Source: Paraglaciecola chathamensis S18K6
Lineage (GTDB): Bacteria; Pseudomonadota; Gammaproteobacteria; Enterobacterales; Alteromonadaceae
Length of the DNA stretch: 64,000 nt
Assembly: GCA_000314955.1 (NCBI GenBank)
Contig: BAEM01000034.1
Location: 1-64,000, forward strand
Direction of reading: 5' to 3'
Under the pieces are notes generated by a model. That model made no database searches, was not told where the DNA came from, and saw only the letters and a program-made list of their open reading frames with translations. This document shows, in pieces, positions 36,084 through 44,834 of this stretch; the stretch's first letter is position 1; each line of letters starts with the position of its first letter. Position numbers and translations under genes: made by a program.

Positions 36084-36821
36084 TCAGATGACATTCAACC
36101 CACTGCTGTTACTAACAATACAGTTCGCGCCTAACTTTTTAAGTGTTGAACAACCTTGTTTTGCTAGCTTCTCGGTTGAATAAAAACCTGCTTTAATTCG
36201 ATAATACGTTACACCAGATAACACGACTTCTTGATATATAGCCTGCCGGTTATTCAACTCTGGTGAATATGATTTTTGCAATGTGCGCCAAGAGGTAAGT
36301 AACTTATTTTTGTCAGTCACAGCTGATAACTGCAAGGTATACTGACCCATTGGGGGCTTAACCTGAATAGGTGCAGGCGCACTATCGTTTACATTTTCTG
36401 CCTCATCACTACCTTGAGTCGTAATACTGCGTTTTGCGTTTTGTGGTGCTTTAGCCACCTTATCGGGCATTGGATTAATCTTATTTGACTTAGCGGTTTG
36501 CGCAGAACTCTCAACCTTTTCTTCCGCTTGTAACCTAGTGTCTTCATCAATTTTCTCTTGCGCTTCAGCCGCTTGAGCTATTTGGTTTAACTGCGCAATC
36601 AGCGCTTTAAGTTCAGGCTCAAGTGCAGCGAGACGCTGCAAACTTGGTTTCATTCTTTCAAACTCGGCCATGGTATCGTGAAACTCTTGTGCACTGAGCC
36701 CGTTTGGCACTTCGGCAATCTGCGGTTTGGGCGCACTAGAACATCCGTTAAGCAACACAAGGCCGCCTAGCAACGCCGATAATTTCGCGGTGTGGCAGAA
36801 ATAAAATTTTCTAGTATTCAT
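36084..36821 (-). CDS. SPOR-domain lipoprotein
   Basis: A 245-residue lipoprotein with lipobox LLNGC (Cys27). A helical region (45-110) contains FERMKPSLQRLAALEPEL and continues toward a charged, low-complexity linker rich in Glu, Lys and Ala (about 85-160). The C-terminal SPOR-like domain (about 165-240) opens QYTLQLSAVTDKNKLL and ends YRIKAGFYSTEKLAKQGC and LGANCIV, with Cys224 and Cys234 nine residues apart. SPOR domains bind denuded peptidoglycan glycans, so this protein could tie an outer-membrane or periplasmic assembly to the wall. It follows the usher-like gene by 19 bases and is the last gene of that operon. The helical segment is shared with the lipoprotein at 42203-43294. Confidence 0.82.
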   Translation of the reverse strand: MNTRKFYFCHTAKLSALLGGLVLLNGCSSAPKPQIAEVPNGLSAQEFHDTMAEFERMKPSLQRLAALEPELKALIAQLNQIAQAAEAQEKIDEDTRLQAEEKVESSAQTAKSNKINPMPDKVAKAPQNAKRSITTQGSDEAENVNDSAPAPIQVKPPMGQYTLQLSAVTDKNKLLTSWRTLQKSYSPELNNRQAIYQEVVLSGVTYYRIKAGFYSTEKLAKQGCSTLKKLGANCIVSNSSGLNVI

Positions 36822-36840
36822 TGTCTATATCTCGACTAAC

Positions 36841-39800
36841 TTAAATATCAAAGGTAAAGGGAGCGACATTGCACGAAATGTTTTTCGCTGCAAAACGTGC
36901 GCAAACTGCATTTGCGTATGCTTGTTTAGGGTAAAACGCCACGTTCAAAGTATATTTCTTGTCACCATCCGCTTTGTAATAAAAAGGTTTAGGGTCAACG
37001 ACGTATACACCTTTCTTAATCAAAATCTGCCAAAATGCCTTTAGCATTCTAAGTGAATTGAATTCACCAATTGAAACTACATACCCTTCAGCAGCTTCTC
37101 GCTCTTGCAAAGTGAAATCAGCACCGTTCACTATTTCACCAGCACTGGCAAGGCTGACTTCCATCACCTTACCACCGCGCAAGTTTTTCTTTTCTAGGTA
37201 ACTTGCATCAATGCGCATTTGATAATCATCTGGCAGCAAATCGGTAAATAAGTAGTAGCCGTCAAACTCTGTCACAGTGCTGTTTACTTCGTTACCTTTA
37301 CTATCATACAAACGAATAGGGGCATAAGTAGCCACTTCTTCATCACCGCTCGCATTGCTGACGTAAACAACCCCTTCTAGCTCACCAGATTGCACCACTG
37401 GGAAATCAAGTACATCTAGATGCCCAGCTCGCGGTGTAACCGACACACCTGGAATAGCATTGATCAAAAAGGGATCTTCAAGACTGCGCCTATCTAGCAC
37501 TATGTCCGTTCGCACGTTATTGGTCATGCTGCTTAGCATAGCCACACCTGTTTTATCAGTGGTGCCGTGGCGATAATTTTGCAGTGCTTTAATTTTCGCG
37601 TTCTCGATTAACGGTTCATCGTTATCAAACTGACCATTTAAGTTTAAATCTTCAAATACCCTAACAGCCATTGCACCGCTACTGGCCATTGAACGGCGGT
37701 TCATAAAGAATTGCTCGCCAAGTGGGTCATAACCAAAACTAAACCGCATATTCAAACCGACCGACCAATCTCCGTCTTTATCGTATTCAGTGTCAGCAGT
37801 GAAATAGAACAAGTCATGCTGCCAATTCAAACCCAGTTTCGCTCGGTAATCATCAAACTGTGGATAGTAGATAATTTCAAGTTGACTTTGCAGTTCTGTG
37901 GTCAGAGGCATGTACAATTCAGTACTGACTTGCTCTAGTTGTGATTCAGGTTTAATTGAATAGATTGCGTTCAAACGCGTAAAAATGCGGCCAAAACTCT
38001 TTTGTAAACGTAATGTGCCGCTAAATTGCTCTTCGGTGAATTCGTCGTCTGTTTTAAGCCAATTCAATTCATGGGACACATAGAGTAAGCGACTATTAAT
38101 CGATAACTGGTTTGAGAATAAATCACTGCGTAAACCATCTTCAAGCGTGGTGTGACGCCACTCGTTTTGGTAGTTAACCCCAAAGCTACTTGCTTTGTAT
38201 AACTCACCTGACATATTCAAAGCGAATTGCTGATATAACTGGGTATCATCTAAATTGGTTTGTTCATCGTTTAACTGCTCGTCCGTGAATAACACGCTAC
38301 GTTCGTCCAGATAATAATCAGCGCTTAACGCAGTATCACCGATGCGAGTTCGGGCACCAAATTCAGCTCGGGTTTGTTGGTCTTGATTAATTTGCACTAT
38401 GCCGTCGAGTAACACCCGATCAAACAGTGCTAAGTTTGAGCCTAAAGAGAAATATTGTTGATCTTCTCCTTCATCAGCCAATAAAGATGAAACGCCCGCG
38501 CTCAGTGAAAACCAATCAGTGATACCTCTGTTATATACCCCCGAAAGCAGTACTCCAGGGTCTTGCGCAGTGCTAACAGTAGAAACTCCGAACAATGACT
38601 CCCCCACATCAGCAACAGAGAAGCGATATTGCCCTTCGCCCTGCTCTACTGAGTTAGTGGTAATAAAATATTGTTCAGTTTTACTTTCAATTTGCCCTTG
38701 AGGTCCGTACATGATGAGCTCGAACTGGTTATCACCAAACAGTAAGTCTACGTCGTTAAACTCATATCGTCCGCTTTGCAGGCTCATTTGCTGGTCGATC
38801 AATATTCCATTTCGATAGAGCTCTATGTCCCATCCCAACTGAATATCACCGGTAAGATTAATCGTTTTATTATCATTAATTTGTGCGAGCTCACGGTTCG
38901 TTACGCTGAAGCCGCGACTTTGCGAGGCGGTATTACCGATCCCGACGTTAACCGGGGTGATATCACCGAATTGCACTTGGGTGGCATTCAACGGACCAAG
39001 TAAATCCCCATTTAATGATTCCTTTGACAGCGTTAAGCGCACATCGCTAAGCTCGTCTTGATCGTTACCCGCGACAAAAAATTGACTGTTTAAGTATGCA
39101 AAATCATGACTACCTAAAACAGAGTAGCGAGCGCTGTCACGATCAGGGTCAATCGTGCTGGCTAACTGCACATCAACTAACGGAGCGGTTATCGCTTGGT
39201 AATTCGACTGCAGCATAGGCAGCACCGCCTCACCTCGACCTGAACCTTGATTTACGCGGCGGCTCTGGCGCGCTAGACGCTGCTCAATCGGTAACGGAGT
39301 ATCTGAATCGGTGAATAATTCTAGGTTAGCAAAATCGAAGTTGAACTCTAACCCCATCCACTGACTTATTGCATCAGCTTCAACATAAATATCGCCATCA
39401 TCGGTTAGGGTGTAATCTTGGTTATTAAGCTTATACTCTTGCCCATTCACCGTGACTTCAATAGGTTCCCCCTGAACGGTAGGCAGTTGTAAATCAAAGG
39501 TGTTGTCTTCACGAATAAACCAACCTGACGCCCCGCCTGCATGGACCGCGCTGTTTTCGGGCTCAACAAACTGAATAGGAAAATCAAGCGTTTCGAATAA
39601 GGTCATCAGGCTAACGTGTGCTTGCTTGGCGCTTTTAATCGCGTACACATCAGCCAAATAAAGCTTACCTATGTTCAGCGATAGAAATAGCTCCTCACCT
39701 GGAGCAAAGCGAGAAGACACAGCGCTTTTATCCACTGTATCAAGTGCATTAGTTTTGATTGGCTGCTGATATTTTTGGTTTATATCTTTGAGTAATTCAA

Positions 39801-39921
39801 TCAACTGCTTGTTGTGCATCGCAGAAGGCAACACAGACTTTTGGCTAGCATGCACCACACTTCCACCAACCATTAATGCGCAGGTTGTGCCGAGAGTGAT
39901 AGATTTGATTGTTTGGCGCAT
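36841..39921 (-). CDS. noncanonical outer-membrane usher-like protein with SPOR-like C terminus
   Basis: A 1026-residue exported protein. After a signal peptide (1-25) comes an N-terminal periplasmic region (to about 220). An usher-like segment (about 363-412) reads GWDIELYRNGILIDQQMSLQ, then GRYEFNDVDLLFGDNQFEL and YGPQGQI, matching the barrel/plug signature of fimbrial ushers. A long beta-rich barrel region follows to about 745. Next are an SdrD-like segment (VFEDLNLNGQFDNDEPLIEN, about 752) and a carboxypeptidase-regulatory-like fold (about 840-905, TEFDGYYLFTDLLPDDYQMR). The last 80 residues look like a SPOR domain (from YVVSIGEFNSLRMLKAF, residue 947) with Cys1007 and Cys1017. Chaperone and pilin-like genes lie directly upstream, so a role in secreting a surface fibre is inferred. 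The architecture is unlike FimD/PapC. Confidence 0.75.
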   Translation of the reverse strand: MRQTIKSITLGTTCALMVGGSVVHASQKSVLPSAMHNKQLIELLKDINQKYQQPIKTNALDTVDKSAVSSRFAPGEELFLSLNIGKLYLADVYAIKSAKQAHVSLMTLFETLDFPIQFVEPENSAVHAGGASGWFIREDNTFDLQLPTVQGEPIEVTVNGQEYKLNNQDYTLTDDGDIYVEADAISQWMGLEFNFDFANLELFTDSDTPLPIEQRLARQSRRVNQGSGRGEAVLPMLQSNYQAITAPLVDVQLASTIDPDRDSARYSVLGSHDFAYLNSQFFVAGNDQDELSDVRLTLSKESLNGDLLGPLNATQVQFGDITPVNVGIGNTASQSRGFSVTNRELAQINDNKTINLTGDIQLGWDIELYRNGILIDQQMSLQSGRYEFNDVDLLFGDNQFELIMYGPQGQIESKTEQYFITTNSVEQGEGQYRFSVADVGESLFGVSTVSTAQDPGVLLSGVYNRGITDWFSLSAGVSSLLADEGEDQQYFSLGSNLALFDRVLLDGIVQINQDQQTRAEFGARTRIGDTALSADYYLDERSVLFTDEQLNDEQTNLDDTQLYQQFALNMSGELYKASSFGVNYQNEWRHTTLEDGLRSDLFSNQLSINSRLLYVSHELNWLKTDDEFTEEQFSGTLRLQKSFGRIFTRLNAIYSIKPESQLEQVSTELYMPLTTELQSQLEIIYYPQFDDYRAKLGLNWQHDLFYFTADTEYDKDGDWSVGLNMRFSFGYDPLGEQFFMNRRSMASSGAMAVRVFEDLNLNGQFDNDEPLIENAKIKALQNYRHGTTDKTGVAMLSSMTNNVRTDIVLDRRSLEDPFLINAIPGVSVTPRAGHLDVLDFPVVQSGELEGVVYVSNASGDEEVATYAPIRLYDSKGNEVNSTVTEFDGYYLFTDLLPDDYQMRIDASYLEKKNLRGGKVMEVSLASAGEIVNGADFTLQEREAAEGYVVSIGEFNSLRMLKAFWQILIKKGVYVVDPKPFYYKADGDKKYTLNVAFYPKQAYANAVCARFAAKNISCNVAPFTFDI

Positions 39922-40008
39922 AAAGTTCCATTTCCGATTAACAGAACTTATTTAGCAAAGCCCACGCCAGTTTTGCGCCGAATAATTGACAGTGCTATAT
40001 CTGAATTA

Positions 40009-40839
40009 TTATTTCTGTATCAGGGGGGTAATTTCAAATGTCTTGTTTTCTAGTTGGCGTCCTGAGTATTCTCCTTGTCCTTCGTAAATAATTGACAAGG
40101 AACCAGCGCTAGGCTCAAAAGCGTTGCCAACCCAGATCAAATTAGCAGTCGCCTTATCTAACTCGGCATAAACACTATAACCACTTAGTCGTGCTACAAC
40201 TACAGGCTCAGCACTACTCCCTTCAGATAACCAATACGCGGTGATATTTCCATAAGAAGAGTACTTACCAACGCGAGTAAAATCGACTGAAACGTTTCCT
40301 TTTTCATCCTCTGGATTAAACGTAAAATTAACTTTGCTAGCTTTCACCTCTAAGTTGTTATCTCCTTGGCGAACGATTACAGGCAGTGAATAGCTCATGC
40401 GCAGTTTTAAGTCTATTGCGAAACCCGTTTGCTTAGGAGCCGTTTTATCTTGGGAAGGCAGTGCTCGTAGAGTCAAGTGCGATCTATATTCGCCTGGTTT
40501 CAAACCTTTTGGTTTTCTTAACGCTAGCTTCACAACTTGCCTTTCATTAGGCTGTAAAGTGACTTGGCGTGGACTATAACGCAACATATTGCTCGCTATG
40601 GGAAAGTCACTTTCATTACTTATAGCTTCATAGCCACCATGTTCGAGAGCTTTTTTCTGTTGCCACTCAATACGATAAGTTTTCACACTATCACTAGTAT
40701 TAATTAAAACAATTTCTTTTGAACGCTCTCTCGAATCAAATGCCACGTGAGTTGGTGATACAAGTAAACTTGCTTGCACACCACTAGCAGTAACCAACAA
40801 TAAAAATGTTAACACACTAACGCAGATCCTAATTTTCAT
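40009..40839 (-). CDS. PapD-like periplasmic pilus chaperone
   Basis: A 276-residue exported protein with a signal peptide (about 1-23, ending GVQAS). The N-terminal immunoglobulin-like domain carries SLLVSPTHVAFDSRERSKEI, a following RIEWQQ, then RYSPRQVTLQPNERQVVKL with LRKPKGLKPGEYRSHL, the typical chaperone F1-G1 region. The second domain is divergent. It should cap subunits in the periplasm and hand them to the usher-like protein encoded 87 bases downstream. The family is the one genomes label 'fimbria/pilus periplasmic chaperone', away from classical Fim/Pap operons. Confidence 0.8.
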   Translation of the reverse strand: MKIRICVSVLTFLLLVTASGVQASLLVSPTHVAFDSRERSKEIVLINTSDSVKTYRIEWQQKKALEHGGYEAISNESDFPIASNMLRYSPRQVTLQPNERQVVKLALRKPKGLKPGEYRSHLTLRALPSQDKTAPKQTGFAIDLKLRMSYSLPVIVRQGDNNLEVKASKVNFTFNPEDEKGNVSVDFTRVGKYSSYGNITAYWLSEGSSAEPVVVARLSGYSVYAELDKATANLIWVGNAFEPSAGSLSIIYEGQGEYSGRQLENKTFEITPLIQK

Positions 40840-40868
40840 TAACCTTCCTTCAAAAAGATAAGTTGATT

Positions 40869-41369
40869 TTAATAATTGATAGTAAAGCGAATGCTAAAAA
40901 TGAAATCCGTATCTAAATAACTTTGCCCAGTACCCGAGGACTCAATCGTACCTCCGAGCAACATACTTGCCTCTCCTGCACCATCTGTTGTTACCGAGGC
41001 TGGTATATCTAAGTCTGTCAAAATAAATTCCGCTGAATTACCTGACTGAACTCGCCCCGTAGTCGGAGTGATAGGATTAAGATATAAAGTCGTATAGGCA
41101 GGGTAATTAATAAACTTTAGCAGGGCTGGTGCGCCTGGCGTTATTATTCGAAGCGAGTTAGATGAAAATGACTGGCCATATCGAGTTACTGTGAGCTCGC
41201 TGACATTCGAGTTATTAACAATGGAGAACTTACCAAAATCGAGATTCTCTTCAAAAATGATTTCAGCAAACGTACATTGCTGATAAAAAATCAGCAATGT
41301 ACCAGCTTTTAGTACAAGACGAATAGTATTCGCTAAAAATTGACCGTAACAAAAAATTATATTATCCAT
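40869..41369 (-). CDS. DUF4402-like pilin candidate
   Basis: A 166-residue exported protein. The start was moved to the ATG at 41369; the longer frame would need a TTG. A long hydrophobic N-terminal segment (LVLKAGTLLIFYQQCTFA) serves as signal peptide. The mature part is beta-rich: ENLDFGKFSIVNNSNVSELT early, DIPASVTTDGAGEASMLLGG late and FIFSIRFTINY at the C terminus. This resembles the adjacent DUF4402 protein in size and ending (TINY against VVEY), so it may be a second, minor subunit such as a tip adhesin or anchor. It lies between the major pilin candidate and the chaperone. Confidence 0.65.
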   Translation of the reverse strand: MDNIIFCYGQFLANTIRLVLKAGTLLIFYQQCTFAEIIFEENLDFGKFSIVNNSNVSELTVTRYGQSFSSNSLRIITPGAPALLKFINYPAYTTLYLNPITPTTGRVQSGNSAEFILTDLDIPASVTTDGAGEASMLLGGTIESSGTGQSYLDTDFIFSIRFTINY

Positions 41370-41390
41370 AACAGTCAACTCAAATGCATT

Positions 41391-41990
41391 TTAATACTCA
41401 ACGACTATGTCGTAATTACCACTGTAGACCGCATCAATATACGCAGTAGTACTAGCTGCATCATCGGTATTTAACGTCGCACCGACAGCAAACGTTACTT
41501 CGCCCGCGGCGTCAGTTTGCAAATTAGAAGCGGCATAAGCAGTATTTGCATTCGGCCCAGTTAGTATGTATCCACTCCAGTTATCTGCTATGAGTTTAGG
41601 TGCAGAAGGAGGAGCTGAAGCACCGGTTAAATTAATATCACCAGTTGGTACTGTCAGTGTCAAGGAAGTAAAAGGTGCCACACCAGATACAGCGTATTCC
41701 CCTGGAGTGCCAGGTACCAAAATCTGCATAACTGCCGCAGGCCCGCCAGAAGCTGGCGTTGACGGATCGATTGTAGGATTCGCAGGAATAATTATTGATG
41801 CTTGCACAGTACCCGCTGGGTCAGCAGTTGCTCGTACCGTACCAAATGAAATGGCTGCAGTTTCATCTAGCGTGAAGGCATTTTGAACCGTTGCAGTTGC
41901 GACTGAAGACACTGTTTCTTGAGCTTGAGCTGCACTTACTAATAAAAGTGATGCTGCTAATCCGGCAGCTATTTTGTTCATTTTTGTCAT
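41391..41990 (-). CDS. DUF4402 protein, candidate major surface subunit
   Basis: A 199-residue exported protein. Signal peptide 1-23 (ending SAAQA), then a small-residue-rich body (Ala, Thr, Gly, Ser, Pro) with AAISFGTVRATADPAGTVQA and TDAAGEVTFAVGATLNTDDA, and a C-terminal beta strand ending YDIVVEY. DUF4402 proteins are beta-sandwich, pilin-like secreted proteins often next to chaperone/usher-type genes. It is the first gene of this operon, followed by a shorter homologue after 21 bases. The 212-base upstream gap contains inverted repeats (GTTAGC...GCTAAC around TAAACA/TGTTTA, 42024-42064) and presumably its promoter. Confidence 0.78.
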   Translation of the reverse strand: MTKMNKIAAGLAASLLLVSAAQAQETVSSVATATVQNAFTLDETAAISFGTVRATADPAGTVQASIIIPANPTIDPSTPASGGPAAVMQILVPGTPGEYAVSGVAPFTSLTLTVPTGDINLTGASAPPSAPKLIADNWSGYILTGPNANTAYAASNLQTDAAGEVTFAVGATLNTDDAASTTAYIDAVYSGNYDIVVEY

Positions 41991-42202
41991 CGTGGTTCCC
42001 TATCTTTAAATAAACGTAATGTAGTTAGCGCCAAAATAAACACGCTTGTTTACTAAGGGCTAACTCATTTATCGGTGGGATTAGCATTTTATTGAGCAAA
42101 TAATTCAACTTTCGTCTAAAAATCATAAATTAATTTGTAAACCCGAAGAATTTATCGCCTAAAAATTATACAATTAGGGCATTATGTATATTTTTTGAGC
42201 AT

Positions 42203-43294
42203 CTAAGGTTTCATTTGCGCTAAAAGCCCTCTAGGAACAAAAGTACTGGCTGCAGCGATAACACTGTTATCATTGACAGATACTACCCGGCTGTTGATTT
42301 TCACGCCACGAGGCGTCGCCACTAATGTGCCTGTGAGCACATAATCCATATTGGTTTGGCCGTTAAGTTGCGCGCCATTGCGTGATAGCGCCAGATCTCC
42401 CATAGCCGACACGTCAATGTGCTTCGTCAGCTTAAAATCCACCACGTTAACGCCATAACGTGGCAGCTCAGTCGCTAGCGCTTCTGCAAATTGATTACCT
42501 AAGCTACTGGAATTTCTTAATGTTTCATCAAAATCCACAAAGCTAGCCACGCCAACTGTAGTGCCTTCTATGGCTGAAAATTTTGCAAGCTTACCAGCCA
42601 ATTGCTGAGCGTAGTCATCTAGCTGCACTTTGCTGTTAGCAAAAATGCCACCATAAGTTGTGCCGTTACGCCCGATCGACTTATCAGGTTTTAGTTCATC
42701 ATTTGAGGTAGCCTGAGAGTTGTCAGGCGAGTTTTGGTTATTGAGCGCTTTATATCGCTGAGTGCGCGCTAGTTTCTGCAGGTCGGTCATTAACTGTGTC
42801 AATTCTGCCGGTGTATCAACCAGTGGGGCAAGTGGATTGGCATAAGAAGTATTACCGCTATTAACGTTGTTAACATTAATTGAGGTATTCGTGTCGCCTG
42901 AATTGATAGTTTGTGAGCCTCCAACTGAAATACCGTTACTTTTCGTACCATTAGCCTTGTCTTGGACATATTGTGGTTGGCCGAGCATATATTGCTCAAG
43001 AGAAGGCGAACTACCGATGATCGACATCTTACTCAAGGCATCAATCAGAAAAGCAAGATCTTCTTCGTTTTTCACCAGTCGCTCTAACGCGGGTTTCTGG
43101 GCTTCCCATTCGATTTTTTGTTGTTCCAACATGGCTTTTAATTCAAGGTATTGCGGGTCGCTTTTATCAACTACGATGTCATCTTCGCCTTGAAACATAG
43201 AACAACCACAAAGCGATATTAACATCAACCCAGCGCAGCCGGCTCTTGACAGCACGCTAATCGTTTTCGCGTTATCCATAATAAATTTACTCAC
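42203..43294 (-). CDS. FlgO-domain lipoprotein with coiled N-terminal segment
   Basis: A 363-residue lipoprotein (lipobox LCGC, Cys31). The start was placed at GTG 43294 because GAGGTG lies four bases before it; an ATG at 43279 is the alternative. A helical segment (about 52-90) contains IEWEAQKPALERLVKNEEDL, followed by an Asn/Ser-rich linker (about 120-150). The C-terminal FlgO-like domain (about 205-355) includes VGVASFVDFDETLRNSSSLG, YGVNVVDFKLTKHIDVSA and MDYVLTGTLVATPRGVKINS. FlgO is an outer-membrane protein needed for motility in Vibrio, but this copy sits in an operon of three FlgO-like lipoproteins away from flagellar structural genes. Confidence 0.8.
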   Translation of the reverse strand: MSKFIMDNAKTISVLSRAGCAGLMLISLCGCSMFQGEDDIVVDKSDPQYLELKAMLEQQKIEWEAQKPALERLVKNEEDLAFLIDALSKMSIIGSSPSLEQYMLGQPQYVQDKANGTKSNGISVGGSQTINSGDTNTSINVNNVNSGNTSYANPLAPLVDTPAELTQLMTDLQKLARTQRYKALNNQNSPDNSQATSNDELKPDKSIGRNGTTYGGIFANSKVQLDDYAQQLAGKLAKFSAIEGTTVGVASFVDFDETLRNSSSLGNQFAEALATELPRYGVNVVDFKLTKHIDVSAMGDLALSRNGAQLNGQTNMDYVLTGTLVATPRGVKINSRVVSVNDNSVIAAASTFVPRGLLAQMKP

Positions 43295-43344
43295 AATACA
43301 CCTCAGAATGTCTACCAACACGAAATCAAATTAAACGAATAGCG

Positions 43345-44013
43345 TTAGCTCTCTTCGTTTTGCTTAAACTTAAGGCTGATACCTGGCTTCCCTTGACTGC
43401 GGTGCAATGCATTTACGACGCTAGCCGGAATGAACCCTTGCGCGCTAGACAACACCTTTTTAGTATTAATTGATACCATTCTAGCGTTAACAATTACGCC
43501 ATCTTGATGCTTCACCATGGTGCCGCCCATTACGTATTGCACAGGCATATCTGGGTTTAACTCTTCATAATCTCGGCTGAAGTTAAAATCGCCAGTGGGG
43601 GTCACGCGGATAAAATCTGAGCTTTTGAAGTCCAATACGTTTAATCCAAATTGATGCAACTCATGCATAAAGCTTTCTGATAATTGATTGCCAAGTAAGT
43701 CGGTTTCATCAAAGCTGCCGTCAAGATATACGAAGCTAGTCACGCCTATGTCCATCGTGCTCTCTGGATTGTCCATGTTGGCAATCAAGTCTTGCATTAT
43801 GCCTTGCACATAATGGTTTACGTCACCTACTTCAACGCGTTTATAAATGTCTGACATGCGCTGATTATTGAAGCGACTAACTGATCCCATCGCTTGTTCG
43901 CTTGAGTCGGTTGCTTGCATTTCTTGTACTTGCTCGTCGCTCGAAAACCAACTTGAGCATGACGTACTTAAGAAGCACATGAGTGGTATGGCGGCTAGTT
44001 TTATCAATTTCAT
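43345..44013 (-). CDS. FlgO-domain lipoprotein
   Basis: A 222-residue lipoprotein (lipobox-like FLSTSC, Cys19). After a Gln/Ser-rich linker the FlgO-like domain (about 85-205) shows MDIGVTSFVYLDGSFDETDL, LNVLDFKSSDFIRVTPTGDF and VQYVMGGTMVKHQDGVIVNA, then NTKKVLSSAQGFIP. The order of conserved blocks matches the flanking paralogues. It is the middle gene of three in a row, 13 bases from the gene before it. Confidence 0.8.
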   Translation of the reverse strand: MKLIKLAAIPLMCFLSTSCSSWFSSDEQVQEMQATDSSEQAMGSVSRFNNQRMSDIYKRVEVGDVNHYVQGIMQDLIANMDNPESTMDIGVTSFVYLDGSFDETDLLGNQLSESFMHELHQFGLNVLDFKSSDFIRVTPTGDFNFSRDYEELNPDMPVQYVMGGTMVKHQDGVIVNARMVSINTKKVLSSAQGFIPASVVNALHRSQGKPGISLKFKQNEES

Positions 44014-44026
44014 AATGGGCTCACTT

Positions 44027-44611
44027 TTATAATGACGAGCGATACAGCTTGTTGTGTTTCATCTGGATTTGATTGGCATTTAGACCAATCACACTATTAG
44101 GGACATTGTCTGATACAGCAGCAATAACAGTACCTTCACGCAAATCTAATAATCTGGCATTGACGGTAGTCATCTGATTACCTTGAAGTAGCGTACCCAC
44201 AACCATGTAGCGCACATCTATATCTTTGCTGATATCACCACTGTCACGGCTTAAAAGACGTTCATGGTCTTTGAATAATTGCACTTGATTCGCAGCCCGA
44301 ATCTCAACCACATTGAAACCGCGTTGAGTAGATACCGACAACATACTTTCTTGCAGCTGCAAGCCCAACATATTCAAGGAATGATTCGCTTTTGATAACG
44401 CTAAACTTTCTAATTCAGTAAAACTCACGACCGCTAAATTGCCGTATTCTATTGGCGTTAAGCTGGCAAACAATTTATTGGCTATCTGTTCGGTGTGCAG
44501 TAATAAAGGCTCTTCGGCCACAATCTGCCCTTCTTCGGCATCTTCTTGCCATGAAGGTAAATGGGCACAGCCAGAAAGGATTAACGCCAGTAGGCTCAAA
44601 AAAATCTTCAA
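44027..44611 (-). CDS. FlgO-domain lipoprotein
   Basis: A 194-residue lipoprotein with a classical lipobox (ILSGC, Cys15). The FlgO-like domain (about 50-185) has YGNLAVVSFTELESLALSKA, RGFNVVEIRAANQVQLFKDH and DVRYMVVGTLLQGNQMTTVN. The start codon is TTG at 44609-44611 with GGAG eight bases upstream; the nearby ATG runs into an immediate stop. It is the first gene of the three-gene FlgO-like operon. Confidence 0.78.
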   Translation of the reverse strand: MKIFLSLLALILSGCAHLPSWQEDAEEGQIVAEEPLLLHTEQIANKLFASLTPIEYGNLAVVSFTELESLALSKANHSLNMLGLQLQESMLSVSTQRGFNVVEIRAANQVQLFKDHERLLSRDSGDISKDIDVRYMVVGTLLQGNQMTTVNARLLDLREGTVIAAVSDNVPNSVIGLNANQIQMKHNKLYRSSL

Positions 44612-44742
44612 AACATAAGCTCCGCATCATCAACGCGTTGCAGCCGCCAACCTTATGGCGCAACGCTAAAACATGATTGAAGCGTCAAAAAACAGTGCTT
44701 CAATACTCAGTATTAATGCTTTCAGCAAATATCAGGCCATAA

Positions 44743-44776
44743 AAAAATCCGTTGAGGACACCCTCAACGGATTTTT
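44743..44776 (-). terminator. terminator of glyA
   Basis: Perfect 15-base stem AAAAATCCGTTGAGG / CCTCAACGGATTTTT with a 4-base loop, about 60 bases past the glyA stop. It insulates glyA from the FlgO-like operon. Confidence 0.93.
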
Positions 44777-44834
44777 GCTAAATCGTTTAAAGTAATGCGT
44801 TAGCTTAATTTTCTTTTATTAAGCTAAATCAAAC

